Positions 43,641 through 52,711 of a DNA stretch of 64,000 nt are shown in pieces. Every line of letters begins with the position of its first letter. The stretch's first letter is position 1. The DNA is from Aquimarina aggregata (lineage in GTDB: Bacteria > Bacteroidota > Bacteroidia > Flavobacteriales > Flavobacteriaceae): positions 186,001 to 250,000 of the forward strand of contig NZ_LQRT01000035.1 in assembly GCF_001632745.1 (NCBI RefSeq), in the 5' to 3' direction. The position numbers and the translations under genes were made by a program. Below the pieces are notes generated by a model that saw nothing but the letters and a program-made list of their open reading frames with translations, was not told the origin of the DNA and ran no database searches.

Positions 43641-44350
43641 ATTTTTTTGCCTTTTGAAGTTTATTCTTTGCAAAGTTGAGTAACAATTTTGATTTTTTTA
43701 TATAGTAGCTGATATTACACATCTATATTTCAGGACGAAAGTTGAAAATATCAGATAAATGGTAAATCTATCTATTTTTACCCTAATACAATAGTACCAA
43801 AAGGATAAACAAAATTGGTTTGACTATTTATAGTCTATATATCCAAAATCAATTGGGAATATTATAAACATTCAAGAATATCATAAGTTACTAAAATGAT
43901 ACAATGTCAAATTCGAGTTAAATGAAGGTACCATTGTATTATCGCAGCTCTAATTTTACTAAGGTAATAGCCATAGAAATTAATTCTGAAGGGACCATAT
44001 GCAGTTTCAAATTCTAATGAAACTGTACATATTATTTCATTTTAAGCAGAGTTTCGCCCTTCTACGAACTTTTTAGGACAAATTTATAAAGTATGCATGA
44101 ACAGAATCTCTGTAGAAGTAATTGATGAAAAGGTAGTTCAACATATACAGATAGAGATGTTAGCCTACCTAAACTAAAAACTTTCAAGAATCAAATATTT
44201 AACTCTTATAAAAAAACAATTATGCAATTAATCGTCTGAACGACAAATAATTACCTAAAATAGCTGTTGTTGTTCTAGAAAGAGATCAAGATGAAAATAT
44301 TTAATCAAATCTACAATCAAAAAATGTCAAAATCTTATGGTTGTAGTGAA
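43641..44350. other. Long AT-rich gap before the ergothioneine-type genes
   Basis: About 710 bp with no supported gene. A 26-codon frame at 44098 (MNRISVEVIDEKVVQHIQ) looks a little like coding sequence, perhaps a remnant, but nothing supports it. Confidence 0.5.
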
Positions 44351-44632
44351 CTATTCTACTACTTCAACACCTTTCCAAAAAGCAACATAATTCTTGATTT
44401 GTTTTGCCAAATCGCTTGTTTCAGGGTAATACCAAGCTGCATCGGGATTCTTTTCTCCGTTTACCTCTAATGTATAGTAAGACGCTACTCCTTTCCAAGG
44501 ACAATTGGTATGCGTATCACTTGATTTAAAAAATTCTTTATTTATTGCTTCTGGCGGAAAGTAGTGATTATTTTCTATAACCTTAGTATCATTACTCTCT
44601 GCTAGTATTTGACCGTTCCAAATTGCCTTCAT
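44351..44632 (-). CDS. DUF427 domain protein
   Basis: The 93-residue protein shows the family pattern: MKAIWNGQILAESNDTKVIENNHYFP at the start, a DTHTNCPWKGVASYYTLEV core and a C-terminal WYYPE-TSDLAKQIKNYVAFW. It lies 33 bp after egtD on the same strand and is likely the last gene of that operon. DUF427 proteins have no settled function; the neighbours suggest a link to sulfur-containing histidine metabolism or redox. Confidence 0.88.
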   Translation of the reverse strand: MKAIWNGQILAESNDTKVIENNHYFPPEAINKEFFKSSDTHTNCPWKGVASYYTLEVNGEKNPDAAWYYPETSDLAKQIKNYVAFWKGVEVVE

Positions 44633-44665
44633 CTTTATTATATTTTTATATTTTTAAAATGCTTT

Positions 44666-45640
44666 TTACTTTGACTTTGTAATTAAATAGTTTTTATAAT
44701 CATTGTTTTCGTCTGAAAAAGAGTTCACAACTTTTAAGCCTGATTCTTCTGTTAACCATTTTACAATATCATCATCATATTTTTGAGAAATCTCGGTATG
44801 AATACTCTCCCAAGCTTCAAAATGCACTTGCAATGACAAACTATCTATATCAACCGTTTGCTTTTTTTTACTTACTAAATAACTCTTAGCAGTACCGCTT
44901 TCGGGGTCATAGGTTTCCCAATGCATAAATGCATCAACATCAAAGTTTCCTCTAAGCTCTTTATTAATTCTTGATAAAACATTTTTATTAAATTTTGCTG
45001 TTACACCAGTTTTGTCGTTGTAAGCGTCAAGAACTTTCTGAGGATGTTTCTTTTGATCAAATCCCATAAAAACTAAATCATCAGAATGCATTGCATTACA
45101 AAGTTTTTTCAAAAACTGGATTGCCCTTGGATGTAATAAATTACCAATATTAGACCCCAGCACCATAATTACTTTTTTTCGATCACTTATATGATTTAAA
45201 CGATCCAAAACCTCAAAGTACTCTCCTATTTGCCCTTGAACAAGTACATCTGGCATTTCGAGATCTAAATTTTTCACTAATCCGTCAACAGCATTTTGAC
45301 TTATATCTATAGGCATATATGTAAAATCATACCCTTTCTTTTGTAATTCTTTGAGTAATATTTTAGTCTTTTTACCGTCACCCGCCCCTAGCTCTATTAA
45401 ATCAAACCCTTTTTTATACTTATCAAAACTTTCGATTATAGCCGAGGCGTTTTCTTTAAAAATATTATATTCTGCTCTGGTAAGGTAATACTCTGGCAAC
45501 TCCATTATTTGCTGAAATAATTCATCACCTACTTCATCGTAAAAATATTTTGATGACAAATATTTAGGAAAAGCTGTCAACCCTTCATACACTTCTTTTT
45601 CGAATGTCGAAACTAGTACCTTTTGATCTTTAGAATTCAT
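44666..45640 (-). CDS. egtD: L-histidine N-alpha-methyltransferase (EgtD type)
   Basis: Converts histidine to trimethylhistidine (hercynine) with three SAM. The 324-residue protein has the SAM site LIELGAGDGKKTKIL (about 78-92), the VMVLGSNIGNLLHPRAIQFL segment (about 155-175), and an LSLQVHFEAWESIHTEISQKY stretch near the C-terminus of the kind seen in EgtD. It begins 11 bp after the EgtB gene. Together they make the first two steps of ergothioneine synthesis likely. SAM supply is the job of metK. Confidence 0.9.
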   Translation of the reverse strand: MNSKDQKVLVSTFEKEVYEGLTAFPKYLSSKYFYDEVGDELFQQIMELPEYYLTRAEYNIFKENASAIIESFDKYKKGFDLIELGAGDGKKTKILLKELQKKGYDFTYMPIDISQNAVDGLVKNLDLEMPDVLVQGQIGEYFEVLDRLNHISDRKKVIMVLGSNIGNLLHPRAIQFLKKLCNAMHSDDLVFMGFDQKKHPQKVLDAYNDKTGVTAKFNKNVLSRINKELRGNFDVDAFMHWETYDPESGTAKSYLVSKKKQTVDIDSLSLQVHFEAWESIHTEISQKYDDDIVKWLTEESGLKVVNSFSDENNDYKNYLITKSK

Positions 45641-45651
45641 TAAATTTTAGA

Positions 45652-46818
45652 TTATATATTTTTCACCAATCGTAATCCCGTAAATTGCCATCTCAGGTTT
45701 GGGTGAAAAAAATTACGATATGTTGATCTGGTATGATCTTGTGATGTGGCAACAGAACCGCCTCGTAAGACTTTTTGATTAACCATAAATTTTCCATTAT
45801 ACTCTCCTAATGCACCTGGAGCTTTTTTATAATTTGGATAGGGCAGATATGCACTTTCAGTCCATTCCCAACGCGACCCCCATTTAAATTGATGCTGAGC
45901 CACTTCCCACTCGAATTCTGTAGGTAAACGTTGTCCTTTCCATTGTGCGAAGGCAAAAGCTTCATAATAAGATATATGAGTTACCGAAGTATTTAGTTTT
46001 AAAGCTTTAAGTCCTTGTAATGTATATTGATAATATTGACCATCTATAAGGTGCCAATACAAAGGGGCTTGTATATTATCATTTTTAATCCAATCCCAAG
46101 CTTCGGCATGCCAAAGTAGACTATCATTATATCCACCGTCATTAATAAAGTCTAGATATTCTTTATTTGATACAAGTTCATTACAAATTGCATATTCTTC
46201 AAGAAGCACCCTATGAACTCCTAGTTCATTATCATAACAGAAATCATTTCCCTGATATCCTATTTCATATATTCCTTCTTGAATAGTTACATATTGGTTA
46301 GACTGATTGCTTTCAGGGTTTTCGGTAAAAGTTTCATTATATTTAGGAAACAATGGATTATTGCCCAATATAAATTTTATGTCTGTTAGTAATAATTCTT
46401 GGTGTTGTTTTTCATGATGAATACCAATTTCAACCAATTCATTAATTTTTTCATCAAAATTTTCTTCTAAAAAAGCCTGTAAATGTGAGGTAACATAATC
46501 ACGATATTGATATACCTGACTTACAGTCGGTCTTGAAAGATTGCCTCTATTGGTTCGTATTACTCGTTTTCCAACACTTTCATAATAGCTATTAAACACG
46601 TAAGCATATTCGGGATGAAATCGCTTATAATTAGTATCGTATTTAGACAATATAAATTCTTCAAAAAACCACGTCGTATGGCCTAAGTGCCATTTAGGTG
46701 GTGAAACATCTACTATAGGCTGTATTACATAATCTTCTGTCTCAAGTGGAGCACAAATTTCTTCTGTATCAGAGCGGGTTTTTAAAAATGAGGTAAGTAA
46801 ACTATCTGTAACAATCAT
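45652..46818 (-). CDS. egtB: Ergothioneine biosynthesis sulfoxide synthase (EgtB)
   Basis: An iron enzyme that joins hercynine to a thiol (cysteine or gamma-glutamylcysteine) with oxygen. The 388-residue protein has a DinB-like N-terminal domain with the iron ligands His47 in WHLGHTTW and HxxxH (His135 and His139 in HHEKQHQEL), and a C-terminal formylglycine-generating-type domain (GYQGNDFCYDNELG, GQRLPTEFEWE, VLRGGS, TGLRLVKN). It opens the operon egtB-egtD-DUF427. No EgtA, EgtC or EgtE homologue is next to it. Use of cysteine directly would avoid EgtA/EgtC. Confidence 0.9.
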   Translation of the reverse strand: MIVTDSLLTSFLKTRSDTEEICAPLETEDYVIQPIVDVSPPKWHLGHTTWFFEEFILSKYDTNYKRFHPEYAYVFNSYYESVGKRVIRTNRGNLSRPTVSQVYQYRDYVTSHLQAFLEENFDEKINELVEIGIHHEKQHQELLLTDIKFILGNNPLFPKYNETFTENPESNQSNQYVTIQEGIYEIGYQGNDFCYDNELGVHRVLLEEYAICNELVSNKEYLDFINDGGYNDSLLWHAEAWDWIKNDNIQAPLYWHLIDGQYYQYTLQGLKALKLNTSVTHISYYEAFAFAQWKGQRLPTEFEWEVAQHQFKWGSRWEWTESAYLPYPNYKKAPGALGEYNGKFMVNQKVLRGGSVATSQDHTRSTYRNFFHPNLRWQFTGLRLVKNI

Positions 46819-46919
46819 AAAAAAAAGCGTATTCGATTTACGAATACACTCAAATTTACTGATTTTTATTCTTATAAGACTTTTAGGGAGGTTAATGCAA
46901 TGTTAAAATAACTACAACA

Positions 46920-47345
46920 TTATTTTGGTTTCCTAAAAGTAATTGGCACTTCATAGGCTACTGCGATAGGTTTTGATCCCCATTTAGCGGGCTCCATTTT
47001 GGGAAGCAATCTTATAATTCTAATTGCTTCTCTTTGTAAATATCTATGCGCACCTGTAACTTCTGTAACTTCTACTTTACCTTTTTTATTGATAATAAAT
47101 TCTACCGTTACCGTACCTTCTAAGCCTTGTGAAATTGCTACTTCAGGGTATTCAAATTTTTCAAGAATATGTCTTCGCATTTTTTGATCAAAACAATTTA
47201 CTGGTGTTTGTCTTGATTTATCACATTTTGGCCATATCGGGGTAATTCCTTTTTCACTTGCATTTTCCTGAGATAGTACTATACCATCTTGAGAGAAAGA
47301 AGATCCCGAAATTAATATGGATAATATAAGTAATAGTTTTTTCAT
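46920..47345 (-). CDS. TonB C-terminal domain protein
   Basis: The 141-residue protein has a signal peptide (about 1-18) and a TonB-type C-terminal fold: KFEYPEVAISQGLEGTVTVEFIINKKGKVEV (about 71-101), then the YLQREAIRIIRLLPKMEPAKW and a terminal VPITFRKP. It has no proline-rich spacer and no membrane anchor. In full TonB, this domain contacts outer-membrane receptors. As a free secreted form its role is unclear. It is co-oriented with thyA 24 bp upstream. Confidence 0.85.
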   Translation of the reverse strand: MKKLLLILSILISGSSFSQDGIVLSQENASEKGITPIWPKCDKSRQTPVNCFDQKMRRHILEKFEYPEVAISQGLEGTVTVEFIINKKGKVEVTEVTGAHRYLQREAIRIIRLLPKMEPAKWGSKPIAVAYEVPITFRKPK

Positions 47346-47369
47346 AGTTGTTCCGTTTAAATTTGGGGT

Positions 47370-48194
47370 TTAAACCGCTACCGCTCCTTTAATATGAGGA
47401 TGCGGATCGTAGTCTATTAACTTAAAGTCATCAAAAACAAAGCCAAAAATATTTTTTACCTCCGGATTAATAATCATCTTAGGCAATTGACGAGGTGTTC
47501 TAGACAGCTGTAATTCAAGTTGTTCTTTATGGTTATTATAAATATGTGCATCTCCAAAAGTATGTATAAAATCACCCGCTTCATACCCGCATACCTGAGC
47601 CATCATCATTGTAAATAAAGCATAAGAAGCAATATTAAAAGGCACTCCTAAAAACACATCTGCGCTACGTTGGTACAATTGACAAGACAATTTTCCATCT
47701 GCTACATAAAACTGAAAAAAAGCATGACAAGGCGGCAATGCTGCTTTACCGTTTGCTACATTTTCAGAAAAAGATTTTGACGTATCTGGAAGTACACTTG
47801 GGTTCCATGCAGAAACCAACATACGTCTACTATCTGGGTTATTTTTTAATGCTTCTACTACTTCAGCAATTTGATCAATTTCATTGTTATCCCAATTACG
47901 CCATTGATGACCATATACAGGTCCTAGATCTCCATTTTCATCAGCCCACTCATTCCATATACGAACACCATTTTCTTTAAGATATTCAATATTAGTATCT
48001 CCTTTCAGAAACCACAACAGCTCATAAATTATAGATTTAAGGTGTAGTTTCTTGGTCGTAACCATAGGAAAACCTTCACTAAGATCAAAACGCATCTGAT
48101 ACCCAAAAACGCTCTTGGTTCCTGTACCAGTTCGATCTTCTTTTTCATTTCCTTTGTCAAGCACATGCCGCACAAGATCCAGATATTGCTTCAT
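47370..48194 (-). CDS. thyA: Thymidylate synthase
   Basis: Methylates dUMP to dTMP with methylenetetrahydrofolate, leaving dihydrofolate for DHFR. The 274-residue protein starts MKQYLDLVRHVLDKG and has RTGTGTKSVFG (21-31), the active Cys156 in LPPCHAFFQFYV and DVFLGVPFNIASYA, ending HPHIKGAVAV. This is the ThyA length with a normal C-terminal Val. folA lies 12 kb away, though the two are often neighbours in flavobacteria. A terminator at 48259-48280 separates it from the transporter gene upstream. Confidence 0.97.
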   Translation of the reverse strand: MKQYLDLVRHVLDKGNEKEDRTGTGTKSVFGYQMRFDLSEGFPMVTTKKLHLKSIIYELLWFLKGDTNIEYLKENGVRIWNEWADENGDLGPVYGHQWRNWDNNEIDQIAEVVEALKNNPDSRRMLVSAWNPSVLPDTSKSFSENVANGKAALPPCHAFFQFYVADGKLSCQLYQRSADVFLGVPFNIASYALFTMMMAQVCGYEAGDFIHTFGDAHIYNNHKEQLELQLSRTPRQLPKMIINPEVKNIFGFVFDDFKLIDYDPHPHIKGAVAV

Positions 48195-48258
48195 ATTCCC
48201 TTCTCGCTTTACTTTGAGTTTGTTAATTAAATATTAATTTGAAATCAAATATACAAAA

Positions 48259-48280
48259 AATAGGTGTCGAGACACCTATT
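48259..48280 (-). terminator. Terminator for the nucleoside transporter gene
   Basis: AATAGGTGTC / GACACCTATT is a perfect 10-bp stem with a 2-nt loop in the plus reading, followed on the minus strand by a T run. Confidence 0.85.
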
Positions 48281-48352
48281 AACCTTTAGATTATGACATA
48301 GTTATAATTACCCTATAATTTTTATGTTTATCTTAAAAAAAACAATCTAAAA

Positions 48353-50059
48353 TTATCCGATAATCATTCCGGCTATAGTTGCTGATAATAAAGAAGCAAT
48401 AGTACCTCCGATTAGTGCTTTCATACCAAATTCTGAAAGTGTTTTTCGTTGACCAGGAGCTAGAGAACCTATACCACCAATTTGTATCCCTATAGATGCA
48501 AAATTGGCAAATCCACAAAGCATATATGTAGCCATAATTACCGATTTGTTATAGGTTAAATGTGTTGCATTTGCTACATTTTTTAAATCTGCTAATTGTA
48601 TGTAACCTACGAACTCACTAGCTGCTAGTTTTATCCCTAGAAGTTGCCCCATTAAAGCTATATCTTCCCTGGCAACCCCTATAAGCCACATTAATGGTGC
48701 AAAAATATAGCCTAAAATAAGTTCAAGAGATAAACTTTGATAAGCTGTTTTAGATGCTATCCAAGCATTTATAGAAGTGATATCTCCAACCCAACCTAAG
48801 ATACCGTTTAGCATTGCAATAAAAGCAACAAAAACTAATAACATAGCACCAACGTTCACGGCTAATTTTAAACCTTCAGTTGTTCCGTTTGCTATGGCGT
48901 CTAAAATATTAGATCCTATTTTTTCTGAGGATACATATACATCTGTATTGATCTCTTCAGTTTGCGGAAATAGTATTTTGGAAACAACAATTGCTCCTGG
49001 AGCTGCCATTACCGATGCAGCTAGCAAGTGTTTTGCAAATTGCAATCTTAAGACAGGGTCGTTTCCTCCTAAAAACCCTATATATGCTGCCAGTACAGCC
49101 CCTGCAACTGTTGCCATACCTCCTATCATAACCAATAGCATTTCAGACTTATTCATCTTTTCTAAATATGCTTTAATTAATAGAGGTGCTTCTGTTTGCC
49201 CTAAAAAGATGTTACCAGCGACACTTAAACTTTCTGCCCCAGATATCTTTAGTGCTTTAGTTAACAACCAAGCTAAGCCTTTTACTACTTTTTGAATAAT
49301 CCCCAAATAAAATAATAAGGAGGTTAATGCCGAAAAGAATATAATAGTAGGTAATACTTGAAAGGCAAATATAAAACCGAAGGTGTCCATATCTACAACC
49401 AAGCCTTCAAAAAGAAATTTACTTCCTGCTCTAGTAAAGTCTAAAACATTAACAAATAGGCTTCCGACCCATTCAAATATCGTTTGAACAAACGGCACTC
49501 TTAAAACCCCAATGGCAATTACTAATTGAAATCCAGTACCTAACCCAACAGTTTTCCAATTAATTGCTTTTCTATTGCTACTAAAAAGATATGCTATTAT
49601 TAAAAGTACAATCATTCCTAACAAACCTCTCCATAAGCTATTAAAAGAGAAACCTTGATTAGGGATTAATTCATCAGTAGCAGTTTCAGTTACAGCTACT
49701 GGTTTAGAGTCTTTTTTAGAGGCAAAGGAAAGGACTACATTATGTTTAGATAATACTAGTGTAGAATCTGTAATCTTGTTGATCTTATATTTAATAATAG
49801 AATCTTGTGCTTTTCCCGAAAAAAATAATAGCACATTATTTTGGGTAAGATAATCTCCATTAAGTTGCTCGGATTGATTATAAAAAGAATATGAAAACAA
49901 TCCTTTTTCTAATTCAAGATAGTCTTTTTCTCCAACCGTTAGAACTTGTCCTGATTCTTCTTTTGCATTTTCCAGAATCCATTTTTTATCAATAGATTGC
50001 GCAGATAATATTGTAAAAAAAGGCAATAGTAATAGAAGAGTAAGTAATCCTTTCTTCAT
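48353..50059 (-). CDS. nupC: Concentrative nucleoside transporter with extra secreted N-terminal domain
   Basis: Moves nucleosides inward with cations. The first 125 residues are unusual for NupC: a signal peptide (about 1-20, LSAQ) and a small lipocalin-like beta domain (WILENAKEESGQVLTVGEKDYLELEKG). From about 145 on there are hydrophobic helices with the family motifs GQTEAPLLIKAYLEKMNKSE (about 288-307), MATVAGAVLAAYIGF (about 315) and the last gate/core part GFANFASIGIQIGGIGSLAPGQ (about 520). The 568-residue length is about 150 longer than plain NupC. The added domain is likely in the periplasm and may trap substrate. Confidence 0.9.
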   Translation of the reverse strand: MKKGLLTLLLLLPFFTILSAQSIDKKWILENAKEESGQVLTVGEKDYLELEKGLFSYSFYNQSEQLNGDYLTQNNVLLFFSGKAQDSIIKYKINKITDSTLVLSKHNVVLSFASKKDSKPVAVTETATDELIPNQGFSFNSLWRGLLGMIVLLIIAYLFSSNRKAINWKTVGLGTGFQLVIAIGVLRVPFVQTIFEWVGSLFVNVLDFTRAGSKFLFEGLVVDMDTFGFIFAFQVLPTIIFFSALTSLLFYLGIIQKVVKGLAWLLTKALKISGAESLSVAGNIFLGQTEAPLLIKAYLEKMNKSEMLLVMIGGMATVAGAVLAAYIGFLGGNDPVLRLQFAKHLLAASVMAAPGAIVVSKILFPQTEEINTDVYVSSEKIGSNILDAIANGTTEGLKLAVNVGAMLLVFVAFIAMLNGILGWVGDITSINAWIASKTAYQSLSLELILGYIFAPLMWLIGVAREDIALMGQLLGIKLAASEFVGYIQLADLKNVANATHLTYNKSVIMATYMLCGFANFASIGIQIGGIGSLAPGQRKTLSEFGMKALIGGTIASLLSATIAGMIIG

Positions 50060-50116
50060 AAAATTGAAATCATTTAATAAATATAGTTTAGGATTTTAGA
50101 TCGCGGTTGTGATTGA

Positions 50117-50734
50117 TTAACCTCGTTTAGAAATTTCATCCCTTATTCTTGCTGCTAATTCGTAATCTTCACTAGCAACTGCTTGATCTAACATGCGATT
50201 GAGTTCATCAAGTGACAAATCTTTGTAACTAGTTTCCTTACCTATCATTTCAAGATCTTCTGAAACTAACTCATCTACAAGTAGGCTTTCAGAATCTTCT
50301 TCTTCATCTTTCTTTGGATTTACTTTTAGATAGATCCCTGCTTGATCTAAAATATTCTTATACGTAAATATAGGTGCTTGAAATCGTAATGCTAGCGCTA
50401 TAGCATCACTGGTTCGTGCATCTATAATTTCTTCTATTTTATCTCGCTCACAGATGATACTAGAATAAAAAACTCCATCTACCAGTTTATGAATGATAAC
50501 TTGTTTTACAACAATATCAAAACGATCTGCAAAGTTCTTAAATAAGTCGTGGGTTAGTGGCCGCGGGGGTTTAATCTCTTTTTCTAAAGCAATGGCTATA
50601 GATTGCGCCTCAAAGGCACCTATAACAATTGGCAACTTTCTCTCACCATCTAATTCACTTAAAATTAGTGCGTATGCCCCATTCTGGGTTTGACTGTATG
50701 ATATTCCTTTTATGTTCAGTCGAACTAAACTCAT
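50117..50734 (-). CDS. Bifunctional nuclease family protein with UvrB/UvrC motif
   Basis: From the ATG at 50734 the protein has 205 residues and begins MSLVRLNIKGISYSQ; the eleven upstream codons of the open frame are not family-like. The DUF151/BFN domain (about 1-140) has LPIVIGAFEAQSIAIALE and ARTSDAIALALRFQAPIF. The C-terminal 35 residues (LDELNRMLDQAVASEDYELAARIRDEI) form a UVR motif that in UvrB/UvrC mediates protein contact. Related domains have DNase/RNase activity. It stands between the nupC gene and the etfBA terminator. Confidence 0.88.
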   Translation of the reverse strand: MSLVRLNIKGISYSQTQNGAYALILSELDGERKLPIVIGAFEAQSIAIALEKEIKPPRPLTHDLFKNFADRFDIVVKQVIIHKLVDGVFYSSIICERDKIEEIIDARTSDAIALALRFQAPIFTYKNILDQAGIYLKVNPKKDEEEDSESLLVDELVSEDLEMIGKETSYKDLSLDELNRMLDQAVASEDYELAARIRDEISKRG

Positions 50735-50753
50735 ATTGCTCTCAATAAAAAAA

Positions 50754-50795
50754 GGCTGTTTGAACACATGGACCTTTTCCTAAGTTCAAACAGCC
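50754..50795 (-). terminator. Terminator after etfA
   Basis: GGCTGTTTGAAC / GTTCAAACAGCC is a perfect 12-bp stem with an 18-nt loop, followed on the minus strand by a run of T (A7 at 50747-50753). Confidence 0.9.
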
Positions 50796-50820
50796 CCTAA
50801 TTGGGCACAATTTATGAAAA

Positions 50821-51789
50821 TTATGCGTTATTAGACTTAAATTCTTTTAATTTTTCAATAAGTTTTGGAACAACTTCAAAAGCATCTCCTACTATTCCGT
50901 AGTCTGCAGCTTTAAAGAACGGTGCTTCAGCGTCATTATTAATAACCACCTTTACTTTACTTGCATTAATTCCGGCAAGATGTTGTATTGCACCAGAAAC
51001 TCCTATAGCAATATATAAGTTAGAAGCAACCGGTTTACCTGTTTGTCCTACGTGTTCACCATGTGGTCTCCATCCCATATCACTTACTGGCTTAGAGCAT
51101 GCTGTTGCAGCTCCTAATACATCGGCAAGATCTTCAATCATATGCCAATTCTCAGGTCCTTTTAAACCGCGACCTCCAGAAACTACAATTTCTGCATCTG
51201 CAATAGACACTTTATCTGTAGCCTTATCTACCGCTGTAACTTGCACAGCAAAATCTGCATCAGACAAAGATGGTTCGAAGGCTTCTGCTGTTGCAGCTCC
51301 TGAATTTTCTTTTAATCCAAAAGCGTTATTAGACAATCCTACAATCTTAACATCTGTAGACATTTCAGTAATATTGAACGCTTTATTAGTGAATGCTGTA
51401 CGCTTTACTTTAAATGGAGAAGCACTTTCTGGTAATGCAACTACATTTGATGCATAACCTGCATTAAGGTTTACCGCTAATAAAGGTGCGATAAATTTAC
51501 TATCTGCAGTAGAACTTACAACGACTACTTTTGCTCCTTCATTTTCTGCTGCTTGTTTAATTGCATCGGCATATGCCTTTGCACTAAATGAAGATAGTTT
51601 ATCTCCTTTTACTTCTAATACCTTATCAACTCCATACGTTCCTAACTCGCTACTATCACCTCCATTAATACTAACTGCAGTAACAGTTGTTCCCATCATA
51701 GCGGCAACTTCTTTTGCATAAGAAGCTACTTCAAAAGCTGATTTCTTAAATTTTCCTCCTTCACTTTCTGTGTATACTAAAACTGACAT
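50821..51789 (-). CDS. etfA: Electron transfer flavoprotein subunit alpha
   Basis: Accepts electrons from acyl-CoA dehydrogenases and passes them to the quinone pool by way of ETF dehydrogenase. The 322-residue protein has the FAD site near the C-terminus: VSGGRGLKGPENWHMIEDLA (about 208-227), GWRPHGEHVGQTGKPV (about 244-260), SNLYIAIGVSGAIQHLAGI (about 262-280) and ending with NNDAEAPFFKAADYGIVGDAF. It follows etfB by 11 bp and ends before a strong terminator. Confidence 0.96.
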   Translation of the reverse strand: MSVLVYTESEGGKFKKSAFEVASYAKEVAAMMGTTVTAVSINGGDSSELGTYGVDKVLEVKGDKLSSFSAKAYADAIKQAAENEGAKVVVVSSTADSKFIAPLLAVNLNAGYASNVVALPESASPFKVKRTAFTNKAFNITEMSTDVKIVGLSNNAFGLKENSGAATAEAFEPSLSDADFAVQVTAVDKATDKVSIADAEIVVSGGRGLKGPENWHMIEDLADVLGAATACSKPVSDMGWRPHGEHVGQTGKPVASNLYIAIGVSGAIQHLAGINASKVKVVINNDAEAPFFKAADYGIVGDAFEVVPKLIEKLKEFKSNNA

Positions 51790-51800
51790 ATTTCTTTCTT

Positions 51801-52547
51801 TTAAATAGCTTTTGCTTCGTTATGTAATAAATCTATAAGTTCTTGGATATTATCTGGTGAAACTAATTTCACATCTCCTTTAGGAGCTGGTTTTTCAAAC
51901 TGTACTGCTTTTGTTTCTTGACCAGCTTCAACAGGGTCTATAACAGTAAGTGGTTTTTTACGCGCCATCATAATACCTCTCATATTCGGGATACGCAAGT
52001 CACTTTCTTCAACCAAACCTTTTTGCCCACCAACAACTAGTGGTAACTTAGTTGTAGAGGTTTCTTTACCTCCGTCGATCTCACGAATCGCAGTAGCAGT
52101 ATCACCTTCTATTTCTAAACCAATACAAGTGTTTACAAAATTAGCACCTGTTAAAGCGGCGATCATACCAGGAACCATACCTCCATTATAATCGATAGAC
52201 TCTCTACCTGCAATAACAAGATCATATCCTCCATCCTGTACAACTTTAGTCAACTGTTTTGCTACATACAGACCGTCTGTAGCCTCAGTATTCACTCTAA
52301 TTGCATTATCTGCACCTATGGCAAGCGCTTTACGTAAAGTAGGTTCTGTTTCAGGTCCTCCAACGTTTACAACATCTACAGAAGCACCTTGTTTTTCTTT
52401 GAACCACATTGCACGTGTTAAACCAAATTCATCATTTGGGTTAATCACGAACTGCACTCCATTAGTGTCAAACTTAGTGTCACTATCCGTAAAATTAATT
52501 TTGGAAGTTGTGTCAGGCACATGGCTAATACAAACTAATATCTTCAT
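51801..52547 (-). CDS. etfB: Electron transfer flavoprotein subunit beta
   Basis: Binds AMP and forms the ETF dimer with EtfA. The 248-residue protein has MKILVCISHVPDTTSKI at its start, FVINPNDEFGLTRAMWFKE (about 33-51), VNVGGPETEPTLRKALAIGADNAIRV (about 60-85), AGRESIDYNGGMVPGMIAALTG (about 111-132) and a terminal helix. This is the typical EtfB length. It is first in the etfBA operon and divergent from the E1-beta gene. Confidence 0.96.
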   Translation of the reverse strand: MKILVCISHVPDTTSKINFTDSDTKFDTNGVQFVINPNDEFGLTRAMWFKEKQGASVDVVNVGGPETEPTLRKALAIGADNAIRVNTEATDGLYVAKQLTKVVQDGGYDLVIAGRESIDYNGGMVPGMIAALTGANFVNTCIGLEIEGDTATAIREIDGGKETSTTKLPLVVGGQKGLVEESDLRIPNMRGIMMARKKPLTVIDPVEAGQETKAVQFEKPAPKGDVKLVSPDNIQELIDLLHNEAKAI

Positions 52548-52669
52548 TTTATATAGGTATTTTTTGAGAATTTAATAATATTTGCGAAGTTACAAATAAA
52601 ATGTCGAATTTACTATGCGTGCATAATAAATTTTTCAATATTACCTTACTACTAAAGGGTTTTAATTGC

Positions 52670-52677
52670 TACTTTTG
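52670..52677 (+). promoter_or_regulatory. -7 element for the pyruvate dehydrogenase E1-beta gene
   Basis: TACTTTTG matches the Bacteroidota TAnnTTTG element exactly, 34 bp before the ATG at 52712. The -33 part is less clear. Confidence 0.55.
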
Positions 52678-52711
52678 CCTTTCGTTATAGCATTAAACAA
52701 TTACCAAATAC

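Noticed and set aside
44290..44460. Rightward frame from 44291 running into the DUF427 gene
   Set aside because: Mostly antisense to a conserved gene; no support.
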